Below, piece by piece: positions 18,741 through 28,063 of a stretch of DNA of 64,000 nt. The DNA is from Oculatella sp. LEGE 06141. Its GTDB lineage: Bacteria; Cyanobacteriota; Cyanobacteriia; Elainellales; Elainellaceae. The notes below the pieces were generated by a model, which made no database searches, was not told the DNA's origin, and saw only the letters and a list, made by a program, of their open reading frames with translations. Made by a program: the position numbers and the translations under genes. Numbering within the stretch: the first letter of the stretch is position 1; each line of letters opens with the position of its first letter. Location: positions 1-64,000 of the forward strand of contig NZ_JADEWO010000026.1 of the NCBI RefSeq assembly GCF_015207605.1. The letters run 5' to 3'.

Positions 18741-19151
18741 AACGGACTCAGGGAGCCTGGAAACGGCTCCGTTTCACTTACACCAGGGCTGTGTTAAAAC
18801 GCTGCCTGTAGGAACAGCCCTTTTGGGTGATCCGATAAACTTTGCTGCTGGCGGTCGGGAGGGAATCCAGTTGCCTGGAAACGGCTTAACGAGTCTCTAT
18901 AACGCACGATACTGATTGTGGCGATCGCCCTTGTCCCTACTCACGCTAACTCAACCGTCCTTGCAACCCGTTAGAGATTGAGGTGGTCGGGCATACTAGA
19001 GTTCAGGAGGTCAATTAACCCAGCCGTCGCCCAACGGCAGGACGCGATATCATCCAACCAGGTGACACGCCTGGGGGAAGCAACTCCTGACATGAACACC
19101 GTATCCTAAAACAATACAGGGCAGCGAAACCAAACCATCAGAGGCCAAATC
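18741..19151. other. Leader region of the DUF4278 gene
   Basis: No gene recognised. The 14-mer GCCTGGAAACGGCT occurs twice, at 18754-18767 and 18873-18886. Complementary TCAGGAG and CTCCTGA blocks near 19004 and 19084 could give the leader a secondary structure. Confidence 0.35.
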
Positions 19152-19277
19152 ATGAAACTTGTCTATCGCGGTGTTCAATACGATGCTAAACCTTCTGCGA
19201 TCGCCACAATTCCAGGGAAGGTAATTGGACACTATCGCGGTGTTGAACTCCACGAACAAATCATCAAAACAAATTAA
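19152..19277 (+). CDS. DUF4278 microprotein, 41 residues
   Basis: A short gene with a good ribosome-binding site (AGAGG, 19140-19144). It encodes MKLVYRGVQYD and later GHYRGVELH, i.e. two YRG(V) motifs about 20 residues apart. This is the signature of the small cyanobacterial DUF4278 family, whose function is unknown. The 13-mer CTATCGCGGTGTT is duplicated within the gene, once per motif. A terminator follows 46 bp later, so it is a complete single-gene unit. Confidence 0.75.
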   Translation: MKLVYRGVQYDAKPSAIATIPGKVIGHYRGVELHEQIIKTN

Positions 19278-19322
19278 AACAGCCTTTTAACCTCCTTCCA
19301 ACTCTAGAGAACGAACGACATT

Positions 19323-19350
19323 AACCCAGCAGAAATGCTGGGTTTTCTTT
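19323..19350 (+). terminator. Rho-independent terminator
   Basis: AACCCAGCA (from 19323) pairs with TGCTGGGTT (to 19344) around a short loop, followed by the T-rich TTTCTTT. It is correctly placed to end the DUF4278 transcript. Confidence 0.8.
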
Positions 19351-19632
19351 GGGCAGGTTTAGCGGCAATGAATTCAAAAGGACAGAGACTATAACCCTGG
19401 CTTCGGTTCCCTCTGGCCGCAATTGAGCAATTCAATGGCAGGGGAGGATGTCAAACCGATCGCTGTTTACACTTTGTTGGTAAAGTAGAAACCGCTGAAG
19501 AGGTTGCTTGGAACGTAGCTAAAGCTCCTTAATATCTGTTTGGTTGAGCGCTCAGGCCAGCATTCGCATCGTGAATTGAACGCTCCAAAGCAACACACAG
19601 AAGGGAACGGTTTGTTATGAGGAGTAGAATTG
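19351..19632. other. Intergenic region before the second SDR
   Basis: No gene recognised; it presumably contains the promoter of the SDR gene at 19633. Confidence 0.35.
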
Positions 19633-20379
19633 ATGCAAAACGTGATCGTGATTACTGGCGGCAGTCGAGGGATTGGTGCTGCCACGGCTATTTTGGCGGC
19701 ACAACAGGGGTATGACGTGTGCGTCAATTATCGGCACAATCGGCAATCCGCTGATGAGATTGTGGATAGGGTTAAAGGTGCAGGTTGTAAGGCGATCGCT
19801 GTCCAGGCTGATGTTGCTTCCGAACCGGATGTGGTTCGGTTGTTTGAAGCCGTCGATGCCAATCTGGGTACCATTACAGCTCTGGTGAACAATGCCGGAG
19901 TGCTTGAGCCACAGATGCGGGTTGATGATATGGATGCTGCTCGCCTGAATCGAGTATTGGCTACCAACATCACGGGATGCTTTTTGTGTGCCCGAGAAGC
20001 GATTCGGCGGATGTCTACTCGTCATGGTGGAACGGGTGGGGCGATCGTCAACGTATCCTCTGCGGCGGCTCGGCTCGGCTCTCCTGGCGAGTATGTAGAC
20101 TATGCTGCATCTAAGGGAGCCATCGATACAATGACCATTGGGCTGTCGCGGGAAGTTGCCGCTGAAGGCATCCGTGTTAATGCAGTGCGACCGGGCTACA
20201 TCTACACTGACATTCACGCCAGCGGTGGCGAGCCAAATCGGGTCGATCGGATCAAAGATACGGTTCCAATGAAACGCGGAGGGCAGGCCGTTGAAGTTGC
20301 CAACGCAATTCTGTGGCTGCTTTCAGATCAGGCATCCTATTCGACAGGCACATTTATTGATCTCGCAGGAGGAAAATAG
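19633..20379 (+). CDS. Short-chain dehydrogenase/reductase (SDR), NAD(P)-dependent
   Basis: A 248-residue classical SDR: TGGSRGIGAA at about 8-17, NNAG near 88, catalytic Ser, then YAASKGA, and RPGYIYTDIH after the active site. The start at 19633 is preferred over an upstream in-frame TTG because a GGAG lies at 19619-19622. The C-terminus YSTGTFIDLAGGK is typical of FabG-like glucose/3-oxoacyl reductases, but the substrate is unknown. Probably single-gene. Confidence 0.85.
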   Translation: MQNVIVITGGSRGIGAATAILAAQQGYDVCVNYRHNRQSADEIVDRVKGAGCKAIAVQADVASEPDVVRLFEAVDANLGTITALVNNAGVLEPQMRVDDMDAARLNRVLATNITGCFLCAREAIRRMSTRHGGTGGAIVNVSSAAARLGSPGEYVDYAASKGAIDTMTIGLSREVAAEGIRVNAVRPGYIYTDIHASGGEPNRVDRIKDTVPMKRGGQAVEVANAILWLLSDQASYSTGTFIDLAGGK

Positions 20380-20563
20380 CGGTTCGTTGAGTTCAGCCAG
20401 CGGCCTCTGGCAATATCATCTCAGCGATCGCTTACTCCCTCAAACACGCACGATGGGTTGATGAAGCGCTATCGCTTCAACCGCTGATGTTTCAACCGCT
20501 AATATAGTGTATGGAGACGCATACAGCCGACGACTAACCCCGTTGAATTGGTTTGTAGACTTC

Positions 20564-20827
20564 ATGAACAACCCTTCTTCCTACAGCATTGCCGATCAGC
20601 TCCTCACTGATTTGAAACACGAGCAGCAGTTTGTGAACTTAATCATTCGTGGATGTATTGAACATCGGTGGGCACTGGGTGACGAAGAGAAGGAGACGGC
20701 AAAGGCCATGGTCTACAACGCATTTGAAACCTATGCTGTGTCAAGGGGAATATCTGTGCCAGATGCAGAGGCATTTTGCGAACAGCATTTAGACGAACTG
20801 ATTGAGCAGATTCAAGCCGTCTTGTAG
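20564..20827 (+). CDS. Small conserved-type protein of unknown function
   Basis: An 87-residue acidic, helical protein starting MNNPSSYSIADQLL. It has no membrane helix, no signal peptide and no metal motif. I do not recognise a family. An in-frame upstream ATG at 20507 would add 19 residues of poor quality, so the internal start is preferred. A shared hairpin separates it from the convergent ParR-like gene. Confidence 0.5.
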   Translation: MNNPSSYSIADQLLTDLKHEQQFVNLIIRGCIEHRWALGDEEKETAKAMVYNAFETYAVSRGISVPDAEAFCEQHLDELIEQIQAVL

Positions 20828-20888
20828 CACGTCATTGAGCCTGGATAGGGGTTCGAAGGCGATCGCCCTCAAGCGTCCATCAAACAAA

Positions 20889-20930
20889 GCTCTCTGAGCA
20901 GAAGGCATCGATCAGAGAGCCTGTTAATGG
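20889..20930. terminator. Bidirectional hairpin between convergent genes
   Basis: GCTCTCTGA (20889-20897) pairs with TCAGAGAGC (20922-20930). It sits midway between the stop of the small plus-strand gene and the stop of the ParR-like gene, so it can serve both. Confidence 0.55.
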
Positions 20931-20951
20931 TTCAGTATGGGTTGGAGGATG

Positions 20952-21221
20952 TTAGAGACTGAGTAAATCGTCTAATTCATTCAACGCTTCGCAATCGGAA
21001 TAGACGTTGATGGGGGTGGGTCTTTCGGGCTGGCCTGCCGCACCTGTGATACCCGATGCGTTGCATGGTGTGGACGGTTCGCGCCCGTGCAGGTACTCGT
21101 CCGAATAGCGACGGAATACAGCCTCCACCGCAGCACGCGCGTTTTTAAGACCCCATTCTGCGGCAATTCGCTCAGCTTTTTCTAATACGTCCTGGCTGAG
21201 TCTTATCTTGTTGTCATACAT
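20952..21221 (-). CDS. ParR-like small adaptor with predicted ribbon-helix-helix N-terminus
   Basis: An 89-residue protein overlapping the end of the actin-like gene by 19 bp. The N-terminus (KIRLSQDVLEKAERIAAEW, then ARAAVEAVFRRY) reads as beta-strand, helix, helix, which fits a ribbon-helix-helix DNA-binding fold. A Pro/Gly-rich linker ends in an acidic amphipathic tail (EALNELDDLLSL). In plasmid ParMRC systems, ParR has exactly this plan and its C-terminal helix docks on ParM filaments. The assignment rests on layout and context, not on clear sequence identity. Confidence 0.55.
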   Translation of the reverse strand: MYDNKIRLSQDVLEKAERIAAEWGLKNARAAVEAVFRRYSDEYLHGREPSTPCNASGITGAAGQPERPTPINVYSDCEALNELDDLLSL

Positions 21222-22225
21222 AACTGTGTATCGTTGGATAAAAGAAACAAACCGCGCACGTTGGCAAATTGAGGATCGTGCATGACTGTAAACAGCTTGC
21301 GGCCAGCCAGTCGCTCTGAGATCAGATGGGAGCTGCCGCCTGTGACCAGGAACCGAGTCACTCTAGCCATGTAGGGTGTGTACTGAGCCTTGATGGTCTG
21401 GAAGATTCCTTTAAACCATGAATCCAAATACTCTTCCAGCCAGGGTGCCCAAGTTAGCCCTGTGTCGCCGTAGGTGTGCCCCAGCTTAAATCCATCCATA
21501 ACCAGACTGGGGTCGGCTGTGGTGCCCAAACTATTGGTCAAGCGGCGATCGAAGCTAATGGAAGTGGCTAGCTCGTAGGCTCCGCCCCGATCCATCACGT
21601 TTTCGTCAATCACCTCGCCTTCGGCATCCACCAGACGGGTTAGCCAGGTGCCGCCGCCAATATCTACAACAATCGTATAACCGTTGTCGGGAATCAACCC
21701 TAGCGTTTTGGCATAGTAATAAGCCCCCATCCCTTCCCGTTCAACTTCGACTCGCTGCACATCAACCTGGTATTCAATTCCGTTGCGGGTGAACTCATGC
21801 CAGCCCAACAGTTGTGTTTTGATCGCCTCAGCGTTTTTAGCAGGTTCGGGGGTTGAGATGTAAAGACTTAAGGGAAACTCTGAAATGGTGCCGTCCAGTG
21901 GCTCCAGGCAGGCATAGAGGTGCAGTTTGGTCAGGTCAACTTTGTTTTCAACTACTGTTTGCTGCTGCCTGCGGTATTTGTAAGCTTGAGCACCAAAATG
22001 ATACCGGGTGCCGTCGGGCAGCTCAACTAACGGCGAGGTTTCGGTGTAGCGCACGGCATCTCGCCCCTTGGGCAACTGAAACCGCACAGACCGAATGCCT
22101 TTAGGATGACTAGCACCGTCGTAGTACTTGAGATCATAGTTTCCAGCATCAAGTGCCAGAACTCGGCTAGTGGTGACCACCGTTGGCTCTTTACTAGATC
22201 GCTTTTGTCTGGTAGCTATAGTCAT
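21203..22225 (-). CDS. ParM/StbA-type actin-like ATPase
   Basis: A 340-residue member of the actin/HSP70 superfamily. Phosphate-1 motif ALDAGNYDLKYY at about 24-35; phosphate-2 motif VVDIGGGTWL at about 186-195; adenosine motif VTGGSSHL at about 304-311. Plasmid ParM is about 320 residues. It should polymerise with ATP to push or position cargo; whether the cargo is DNA is not known for chromosomal copies. The start has AGAGG on the minus strand just upstream. The ParR-like gene overlaps its 3' end, and a nested palindrome lies upstream. Confidence 0.82.
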   Translation of the reverse strand: MTIATRQKRSSKEPTVVTTSRVLALDAGNYDLKYYDGASHPKGIRSVRFQLPKGRDAVRYTETSPLVELPDGTRYHFGAQAYKYRRQQQTVVENKVDLTKLHLYACLEPLDGTISEFPLSLYISTPEPAKNAEAIKTQLLGWHEFTRNGIEYQVDVQRVEVEREGMGAYYYAKTLGLIPDNGYTIVVDIGGGTWLTRLVDAEGEVIDENVMDRGGAYELATSISFDRRLTNSLGTTADPSLVMDGFKLGHTYGDTGLTWAPWLEEYLDSWFKGIFQTIKAQYTPYMARVTRFLVTGGSSHLISERLAGRKLFTVMHDPQFANVRGLFLLSNDTQLCMTTR

Positions 22226-22244
22226 GGATATGCCTCTGTTTCCA

Positions 22245-22287
22245 GGTGTACAGGTTTGTCCCCATTAGTACTCATGTACTATACACC
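22245..22287. promoter_or_regulatory. Nested palindrome upstream of the actin-like gene
   Basis: A perfect inner palindrome TAGTAC-TCAT-GTACTA (22266-22281) is flanked by outer arms GGTGTA (22245-22250) and TACACC (22282-22287). It lies 20-62 bp upstream of the actin-like start codon. This is where a ParR-type repressor/centromere site would be expected, but ParR binding is inferred. Confidence 0.45.
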
Positions 22288-22701
22288 CCTTCATCCAGGA
22301 GGGCAAGCCTCTGTAAATCAGCCTGGGGCGATCGCCCTAACCCTGCCATATCACCAATTTCCTTAATCCAGACGGGGTAAAACGCAGATCTGGGATGCTA
22401 ATCGGCAATCGACTGGAGGCATCAGAATATTCTTCTTTGTTAGCAATAACTGGATTTGCGGCACTTTCTAAAGAAATTATTAAATCGCGGACTGGTTTGG
22501 GAGCGGGTGAGCCGAAATGGGGCGATCGCCCTATTCCATTACGTTACAGACGTTTGGCGATGAAATTTCCGCCCAACCACCCCTCGTATTTCCGCGAAAT
22601 TTGGCGGCTACTTGCCCTCTTATATTGAGTTGTTAATTTGGGAAAGCTATATATACTTTTGTGAAGTTAAGAAAACGGTCTTAAGCCAGCGAGGACTAAC
22701 G
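22288..22701. other. Divergent region between the actin-like gene and glgA
   Basis: No gene recognised. It should contain the glgA promoter; a GAGGA ribosome-binding site lies at 22691-22695. Confidence 0.4.
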
Positions 22702-24177
22702 ATGTACATCGTACAAATTGCTTCTGAATGCGCCCCCGTAATTAAAGCAGGCGGATTGGGCGATGTCGTTTACGGACTCAGCCGCGAGTTAGAGCTGCGA
22801 GGAAACTGCGTTGAGCTAATTTTGCCGAAGTACGACTGTATGCGCTACGACCACGTTTGGGGGATGCACGAAGCCTACCGCGATTTGTGGGTGCCCTGGT
22901 ACGGCGGCGGCATTCATTGTACGGTTTACTGCGGTTGGGTTCATGGGCGGTTGTGCTTCTTCATTGAACCCCATTCTCAAGATTTCTTCTTCGATCGACG
23001 ATGCTATTACGGCTGTGACGATGACAATATGCGGTTTGCCTTCTTTAGCAAAGCCGCACTGGAGTTCTTGCTGCAAAGCAACAAGCGTCCTGATGTGATT
23101 CATTGCCACGATTGGCAGACAGGCTTAATTCCAGTCATGCTGTTTGAGATCTACAAGTATCACGGCATGGAGAATCAGCGCGTTTGCTACACCATCCACA
23201 ACTTTAAGCACCAGGGAACAGGAGGCGTTGAGACGCTACAGGCAACCTCCCTGAACCGACCCGATTATTATTTTGATTACGATCGCCTCCGCGATAATTT
23301 CAATCCCTTTGCAGTGAACTTCATGAAAGGAGGAATTGTTTACTCCAACGCTGTCACAACCGTATCGCCTCACCACGCCTGGGAAGCACATCACACCGAT
23401 GTGGGGTGCGGATTAAGCCATACACTGCATTTACATCAACATAAGTTTAGCGGCGTGCTAAACGGCATTGATTATGACTTCTGGAATCCAGAAATCGATC
23501 GCTACATTCCCTATCATTACAGCCAGGATACCTTTGCCGAAAAAGCCAGGAACAAGAAAGCATTGCGCGATCGCCTTCTGCTTCAGGATGCAGATAAGCC
23601 CTTAATTGCCTATATCGGGCGTTTGGATGACCAGAAGGGCGTACATCTCGTTCACCATGCGCTTTACTATGCATTAAACAATGGCGCACAGTTTGTGTTG
23701 CTAGGGTCAGCTACATCACCCAAAATTAATGATCACTTCTGGCATGAAAAGCGATACCTTAATGACAATCCCAACTGCCATTTGGAATTAGGCTTCAATG
23801 AAGAGTTATCTCACCTTATTTATGCCGGTGCAGATATGATCATTGTTCCCAGCAATTACGAGCCGTGCGGTTTAACCCAAATGATTGGCTTCAAGTATGG
23901 TACTGTGCCAATTGTGCGGGGTGTAGGAGGATTGGTGAATACCGTCTTCGATCGCGACTACGACCCAACCAAACCCCCTGAGCAACGGAACGGATTTGTG
24001 TTTGAGCATACCAACGAAGCGGCGTTTGAGTCGGCCATGATTCGGGCAATGAAGCTCTGGTATAACGAGCCTGAGGCGTTCCGCCAACTGGCCATTCAAG
24101 GTATGGAGTACGACTACTCCTGGAACCACCCGACTGAAAGCTATCTGGCAATTTACGAACAGATCAGACACAAGTAG
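22702..24177 (+). CDS. glgA: Glycogen synthase (ADP-glucose-type)
   Basis: A 491-residue GT5 glycosyltransferase that extends alpha-1,4-glucan from ADP-glucose. The N-terminal KAGGLGDVV (from K15) is the ADP-glucose-binding signature. The C-terminal half has YIGRLDDQKG and VPSNYEPCGLTQMIGFKYGT, the conserved E-P-C-G-L catalytic segment. The start at 22702 has GAGGA 6 bp upstream. Sequences beginning MYIVQIASECAPV belong to one of the two GlgA types that cyanobacteria often carry. No other glycogen gene is adjacent; transcription is probably monocistronic. Confidence 0.95.
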   Translation: MYIVQIASECAPVIKAGGLGDVVYGLSRELELRGNCVELILPKYDCMRYDHVWGMHEAYRDLWVPWYGGGIHCTVYCGWVHGRLCFFIEPHSQDFFFDRRCYYGCDDDNMRFAFFSKAALEFLLQSNKRPDVIHCHDWQTGLIPVMLFEIYKYHGMENQRVCYTIHNFKHQGTGGVETLQATSLNRPDYYFDYDRLRDNFNPFAVNFMKGGIVYSNAVTTVSPHHAWEAHHTDVGCGLSHTLHLHQHKFSGVLNGIDYDFWNPEIDRYIPYHYSQDTFAEKARNKKALRDRLLLQDADKPLIAYIGRLDDQKGVHLVHHALYYALNNGAQFVLLGSATSPKINDHFWHEKRYLNDNPNCHLELGFNEELSHLIYAGADMIIVPSNYEPCGLTQMIGFKYGTVPIVRGVGGLVNTVFDRDYDPTKPPEQRNGFVFEHTNEAAFESAMIRAMKLWYNEPEAFRQLAIQGMEYDYSWNHPTESYLAIYEQIRHK

Positions 24178-24250
24178 CCTGACAGGCAATTACAGCAACA
24201 GAGGGGCATTGCAGGTCAATGCCCTTTCATGCTTCTGCCCTTTCATGCTT

Positions 24251-27200
24251 TTACAGCGAAGGCAATTGCACGAGAAAATGAGTCCATCCCGGCTCACTCT
24301 GGACTTCAATACTGCCGTGTAGCTGTTCTAAAATCTTTTTCACTAACGCCAGACCCAGGCCAGTTCCGCCATGTTTCCACGGGTCATTGTTAGGAATGCG
24401 ATAAAACTTTTCAAAAATGCGATCGCGTTCAACGGCTGAAATTTCTACACCAGAATTGCTGACTCGAATCTGAACACCTGTCTGGTTCGGCTTGACGGCA
24501 ACCTCAATTTGCCCATCCAGCGGCGTGTATTTGCAGGCGTTGGTTAACAACTCCGTTAAAACGCGTTCCAAATAGGATAAATCGGTTGTGATGGACAGTG
24601 ACGCTTCCGTTAAATGCAGATCCAGGCTTTGCTGTTGCCGAACCACTCGTTCATAGAAGGGTTCCATCAGGCTCGAGATCCAGTGCGTTAAGTCAATCTG
24701 GGTCAAGATCAACGGCTCGGTTCCAGCCGCTAACCGCGACAGGTCGAGTAGGTCATTGATCAGGGTAATTTCGCGGTGGCATTCGTTTTTTAGTACCTGG
24801 AAATAGCGACTGGTTGAACTCGACTCTGCCGTTAGTAGCCCAAGCGGTTGCAGTCTCAGTTCCAGCATTTCTATGGCAAGTTTGATGGAAGACATTGGCG
24901 TTCGCAACTCGTGAGACACTGTACTCAAGAAGTCGTCTTTCAATCCATTTAGCCGTTCCAATTCTTCCACCTGCGTTTGGGTGGCCTGAAACAACCGCGC
25001 TTGACGAATGGCGATCGCACACTGGTTTGAGACCTGCTGCACCAGCCGAATTTCTAACTCGCTAAACGTTTCATTGGTCGCCCGAAATAACCACAAATCT
25101 CCCAGTACACCCTGGTCGTCAAAAATAGGACTGGCCAAAATGGAACTACGCTTCCAGTGAGGGCTGTACGGTCTGGGAAACAGTTCACAAAATTGCAGAC
25201 ATTCACCTCGACTGAGTTGAGGAAGAATATCGGATATTTCGCTAAAGGCCAACGTAGCACCCTGAAAAGTGGCTAATTCCACTGTGCATTCATGAATAAT
25301 CTGAAGGCTTTCCTCGCTATCACTAAATAGGGCTGTATCACAACTGCTCAAACTCAATCCCTGAACTAACTCACTAACGGCAGTTTGTACAATCTGGTGT
25401 TCATCCAATGAATCGCGCACTCTGTCGGTGATACGCTTCAACAGCGCTTCAAAATTGAGCACTTGTTGCAGTTGCACCGTTCGGTCTTGCACCTCTTGTT
25501 CAAGGTTGGTGTTGAGCTTTTGCACCTGCTGATACAGTTCAGCCTGTTGAATTCCAATACGAGTTTGAACGGCAATTTGTTGCAGTAATTCAATGTCTGA
25601 CGGTTGCCACTGCCGAGGGTTGTGGCACTGGTGTGCTACCAACAATCCCCACAGATTTTCGCCTTGCCCAATTGGAACAATTAGCATTGCCCGAATTTGA
25701 TACTGCTCCGCTAAATCAACCGCTTCTGGTGGTATTCCCCCCTGTTCAATATCTGAACAGATCTGATGCTGTCCCTGCCGATAATGATTGATCCAGGCTT
25801 CATCTGTAAACAGCGAATTTTGCCCCTGCCAGTGCAGCATAGACGGAACATCCTCCGTGGCCGCTTCTACCAAAATCCGGACAGAGGAGGCTGATTCGTA
25901 GCCGTAAATTACCACCCGGTCTGCCTGAAGAAACGTTCTGATTTCGCAGACTGTGGTGTCTAAAATGCGGTGTAAATCGAGGGAGTCACGAATATTTTGG
26001 GCGATCGCCTGGATCAGGCTTTCCCGCTCGGCCTGTTGCCGCAGTGCGGCTTCGCTCTGCTTTAGCGTTGTGACATCAGAAATAATGCCCTGATAACTTT
26101 GAATCGTGCCCCACTCATCGCGAATGACATGCAAAGCATCCCTGACATAACGGATTTCTCCATCAGGACGAATAATTCTATAATTGACTTCAACCAGGTC
26201 GTGACGATGGGCTGCGACGAAAAATGCCTCCGTCACGTTTTGCACATCGTCTGGATGAATGCAGTCTAAGAAACTTTGAGGACGATTGATATAAAAGTAC
26301 TCTCTGGGGCGACCAAAAATAGTCTCGATGGCTGGATTGTAATAAACCAGGTCAAAGTCAGCATCAATTAAATAAATCGCGTCAGCTGTGTTTTCAGTCA
26401 GGGAACGATATCGGATTTCTGATGTTTTCAATGCCTCTTCCATTTGGCGGCGATCGGTGACATCAAACAAAACCCCATCAATCCAGACCAGGTTTCCAGC
26501 CGTATCGTATGCACCCTGACCTTTTTCAAACAGCCAGCGCACCTCACCATCCGCTCGAATGATACGGAATTCCAGGGTATAGGGTTGCCCTGCTGCTAAG
26601 CTTTGATTGATGATCTCCTCCGTTGCCGCCAGATCATCAGGATGGGTAATGTTGAAGATCGTGAAGGATGGATCATTCATGAATAGCGATACCGGATACC
26701 CTGTAAGCTCCTCAACCGTTTCGCTAAAGAACACCGTTGAAAAATTATCCTCGGCTCGCGATCGATAAACAGCTCCCAACAAGTTAGAAACGATCGAGCG
26801 AAACCGCGACTCGCTATGCTTGAGCGCTTCTTCTGCCTGCTGGCGCTCGGTGACATCACGCTGAATGCCGAAGTGACCCATGATTCGCTTTTGAGAGTCG
26901 TACAGGCAAGTATAGTTCCCTTCAACCCAGATTGGAGTTCCGTCTAGCCGTTGCGTTTGATTATAGAAATGGAGTTGTCCGCGATCGAACAACTGCCGCC
27001 ACAGCGCTTTGCTGTAGGCCAGGTTACAGGCAAAAAAGTCGCCAGGAGTTCGTCCAATCAACTGCTCCTGTTCCGCTCCATATTGAGCCAGAAGGGCGTG
27101 GTTCGCCTCGGTAATGCGTTGATGAGCAAAAACATAATTCAATGCCTGGTCTTTATCAACGCTGTCATCCCATTGCACTGGCTCGTCCAACATCATGAAA

Positions 27201-28063
27201 AAGAAGCCGTCTAGCGATCGCGCAAACAGCAGTTCTAGCTGCTGCTCTCGCTGACGGATAGCCAGTTCGGCTCGTTTGCGCTCGGTTATATCCTTTTCGT
27301 TGACCAGGATGCTAGTCTCGCCAGCAATTGGGTCATGGATCAACTGGGCATCAATGTCGTGCCAGCGAATTCCTTGTAAGGTTATAACCTGTGCCTCCAG
27401 ACGACAGGTCTGCTCTGCTGAAACGGTAGTCAGCATATGCTGACCAACATCTCGATCCACAAAGCGGTGCAGAAACGGATGGCTCTGTGCCAGCAAAGAA
27501 TCGAGCGCGTGGGTTGTATCTAAATTCCCGTAACACCGAATAGCGGCTGGATTTTGAAGTAACGGCGTGCCGTCCATTGAAAAGAGCGACATCAACCCTC
27601 TGGTTTGGCGCACTGCTGCGAGCGATCGCACCAGATCTGGCTGAATTTGCTCTATCGGGGTGGTGCCTTCAACCAGCATCGCCAATCTTCCCCCGTCAAT
27701 CCGCACTCCCGAACACACACAGCGGAGTGTTACGGCTCCTCCCTGCGGATACAGCGTCCAGCTTTCGGTAATTGTTTTGCCCTGCTCAAATTGTTGAAGA
27801 TACGAGAGCAGAAGAGTCTGAACGGCTTCTGACGTATCGCTAAAATCGCGATGCAGCAGTTCCTCCTGGCTGGCCGCATTCCATAGCGGCAACGCAGCCC
27901 GATTGACCCACCACATCCGACTATTTTGAATGTCGTAGATCCAAATGGGCGAGTGCAGCCGTTCAAGCACTCTCAGTTCGGCTGCATCAAGCTCTACCGA
28001 TTGCTCTAACGGATCTGCGTCAATCCAAATGCTGTCTTGTTTCAGTTGCCATAAGAGGCTCAT
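24251..28063 (-). CDS. Large hybrid-sensor-type histidine kinase: five PAS, two GAF, HisKA, HATPase
   Basis: A 1270-residue soluble kinase. PAS-type modules are at about 30-150, 160-265, 275-410, 415-545 and 550-670, with PAC signatures ending DITERK, DVTERQ, DVTDRR and DVTTLK. Two GAF domains follow (about 685-845 and 870-1030). The kinase core has H1051 in SHELRTP, N-box LTNACKYT, and GTGLGLAL. The first GAF resembles bilin-type GAFs (QIRAMLIVPIGQGENLWGLL) but lacks the Cys-His pair, so it is unlikely to bind bilin there. No receiver domain and no neighbouring response regulator. Convergent with glgA. Confidence 0.9.
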   Translation of the reverse strand: MSLLWQLKQDSIWIDADPLEQSVELDAAELRVLERLHSPIWIYDIQNSRMWWVNRAALPLWNAASQEELLHRDFSDTSEAVQTLLLSYLQQFEQGKTITESWTLYPQGGAVTLRCVCSGVRIDGGRLAMLVEGTTPIEQIQPDLVRSLAAVRQTRGLMSLFSMDGTPLLQNPAAIRCYGNLDTTHALDSLLAQSHPFLHRFVDRDVGQHMLTTVSAEQTCRLEAQVITLQGIRWHDIDAQLIHDPIAGETSILVNEKDITERKRAELAIRQREQQLELLFARSLDGFFFMMLDEPVQWDDSVDKDQALNYVFAHQRITEANHALLAQYGAEQEQLIGRTPGDFFACNLAYSKALWRQLFDRGQLHFYNQTQRLDGTPIWVEGNYTCLYDSQKRIMGHFGIQRDVTERQQAEEALKHSESRFRSIVSNLLGAVYRSRAEDNFSTVFFSETVEELTGYPVSLFMNDPSFTIFNITHPDDLAATEEIINQSLAAGQPYTLEFRIIRADGEVRWLFEKGQGAYDTAGNLVWIDGVLFDVTDRRQMEEALKTSEIRYRSLTENTADAIYLIDADFDLVYYNPAIETIFGRPREYFYINRPQSFLDCIHPDDVQNVTEAFFVAAHRHDLVEVNYRIIRPDGEIRYVRDALHVIRDEWGTIQSYQGIISDVTTLKQSEAALRQQAERESLIQAIAQNIRDSLDLHRILDTTVCEIRTFLQADRVVIYGYESASSVRILVEAATEDVPSMLHWQGQNSLFTDEAWINHYRQGQHQICSDIEQGGIPPEAVDLAEQYQIRAMLIVPIGQGENLWGLLVAHQCHNPRQWQPSDIELLQQIAVQTRIGIQQAELYQQVQKLNTNLEQEVQDRTVQLQQVLNFEALLKRITDRVRDSLDEHQIVQTAVSELVQGLSLSSCDTALFSDSEESLQIIHECTVELATFQGATLAFSEISDILPQLSRGECLQFCELFPRPYSPHWKRSSILASPIFDDQGVLGDLWLFRATNETFSELEIRLVQQVSNQCAIAIRQARLFQATQTQVEELERLNGLKDDFLSTVSHELRTPMSSIKLAIEMLELRLQPLGLLTAESSSTSRYFQVLKNECHREITLINDLLDLSRLAAGTEPLILTQIDLTHWISSLMEPFYERVVRQQQSLDLHLTEASLSITTDLSYLERVLTELLTNACKYTPLDGQIEVAVKPNQTGVQIRVSNSGVEISAVERDRIFEKFYRIPNNDPWKHGGTGLGLALVKKILEQLHGSIEVQSEPGWTHFLVQLPSL

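Noticed and set aside
24251-28063. Bilin binding by the first GAF of the large kinase
   Set aside because: The domain resembles bilin GAFs in general but lacks the Cys-His pair at the attachment position.
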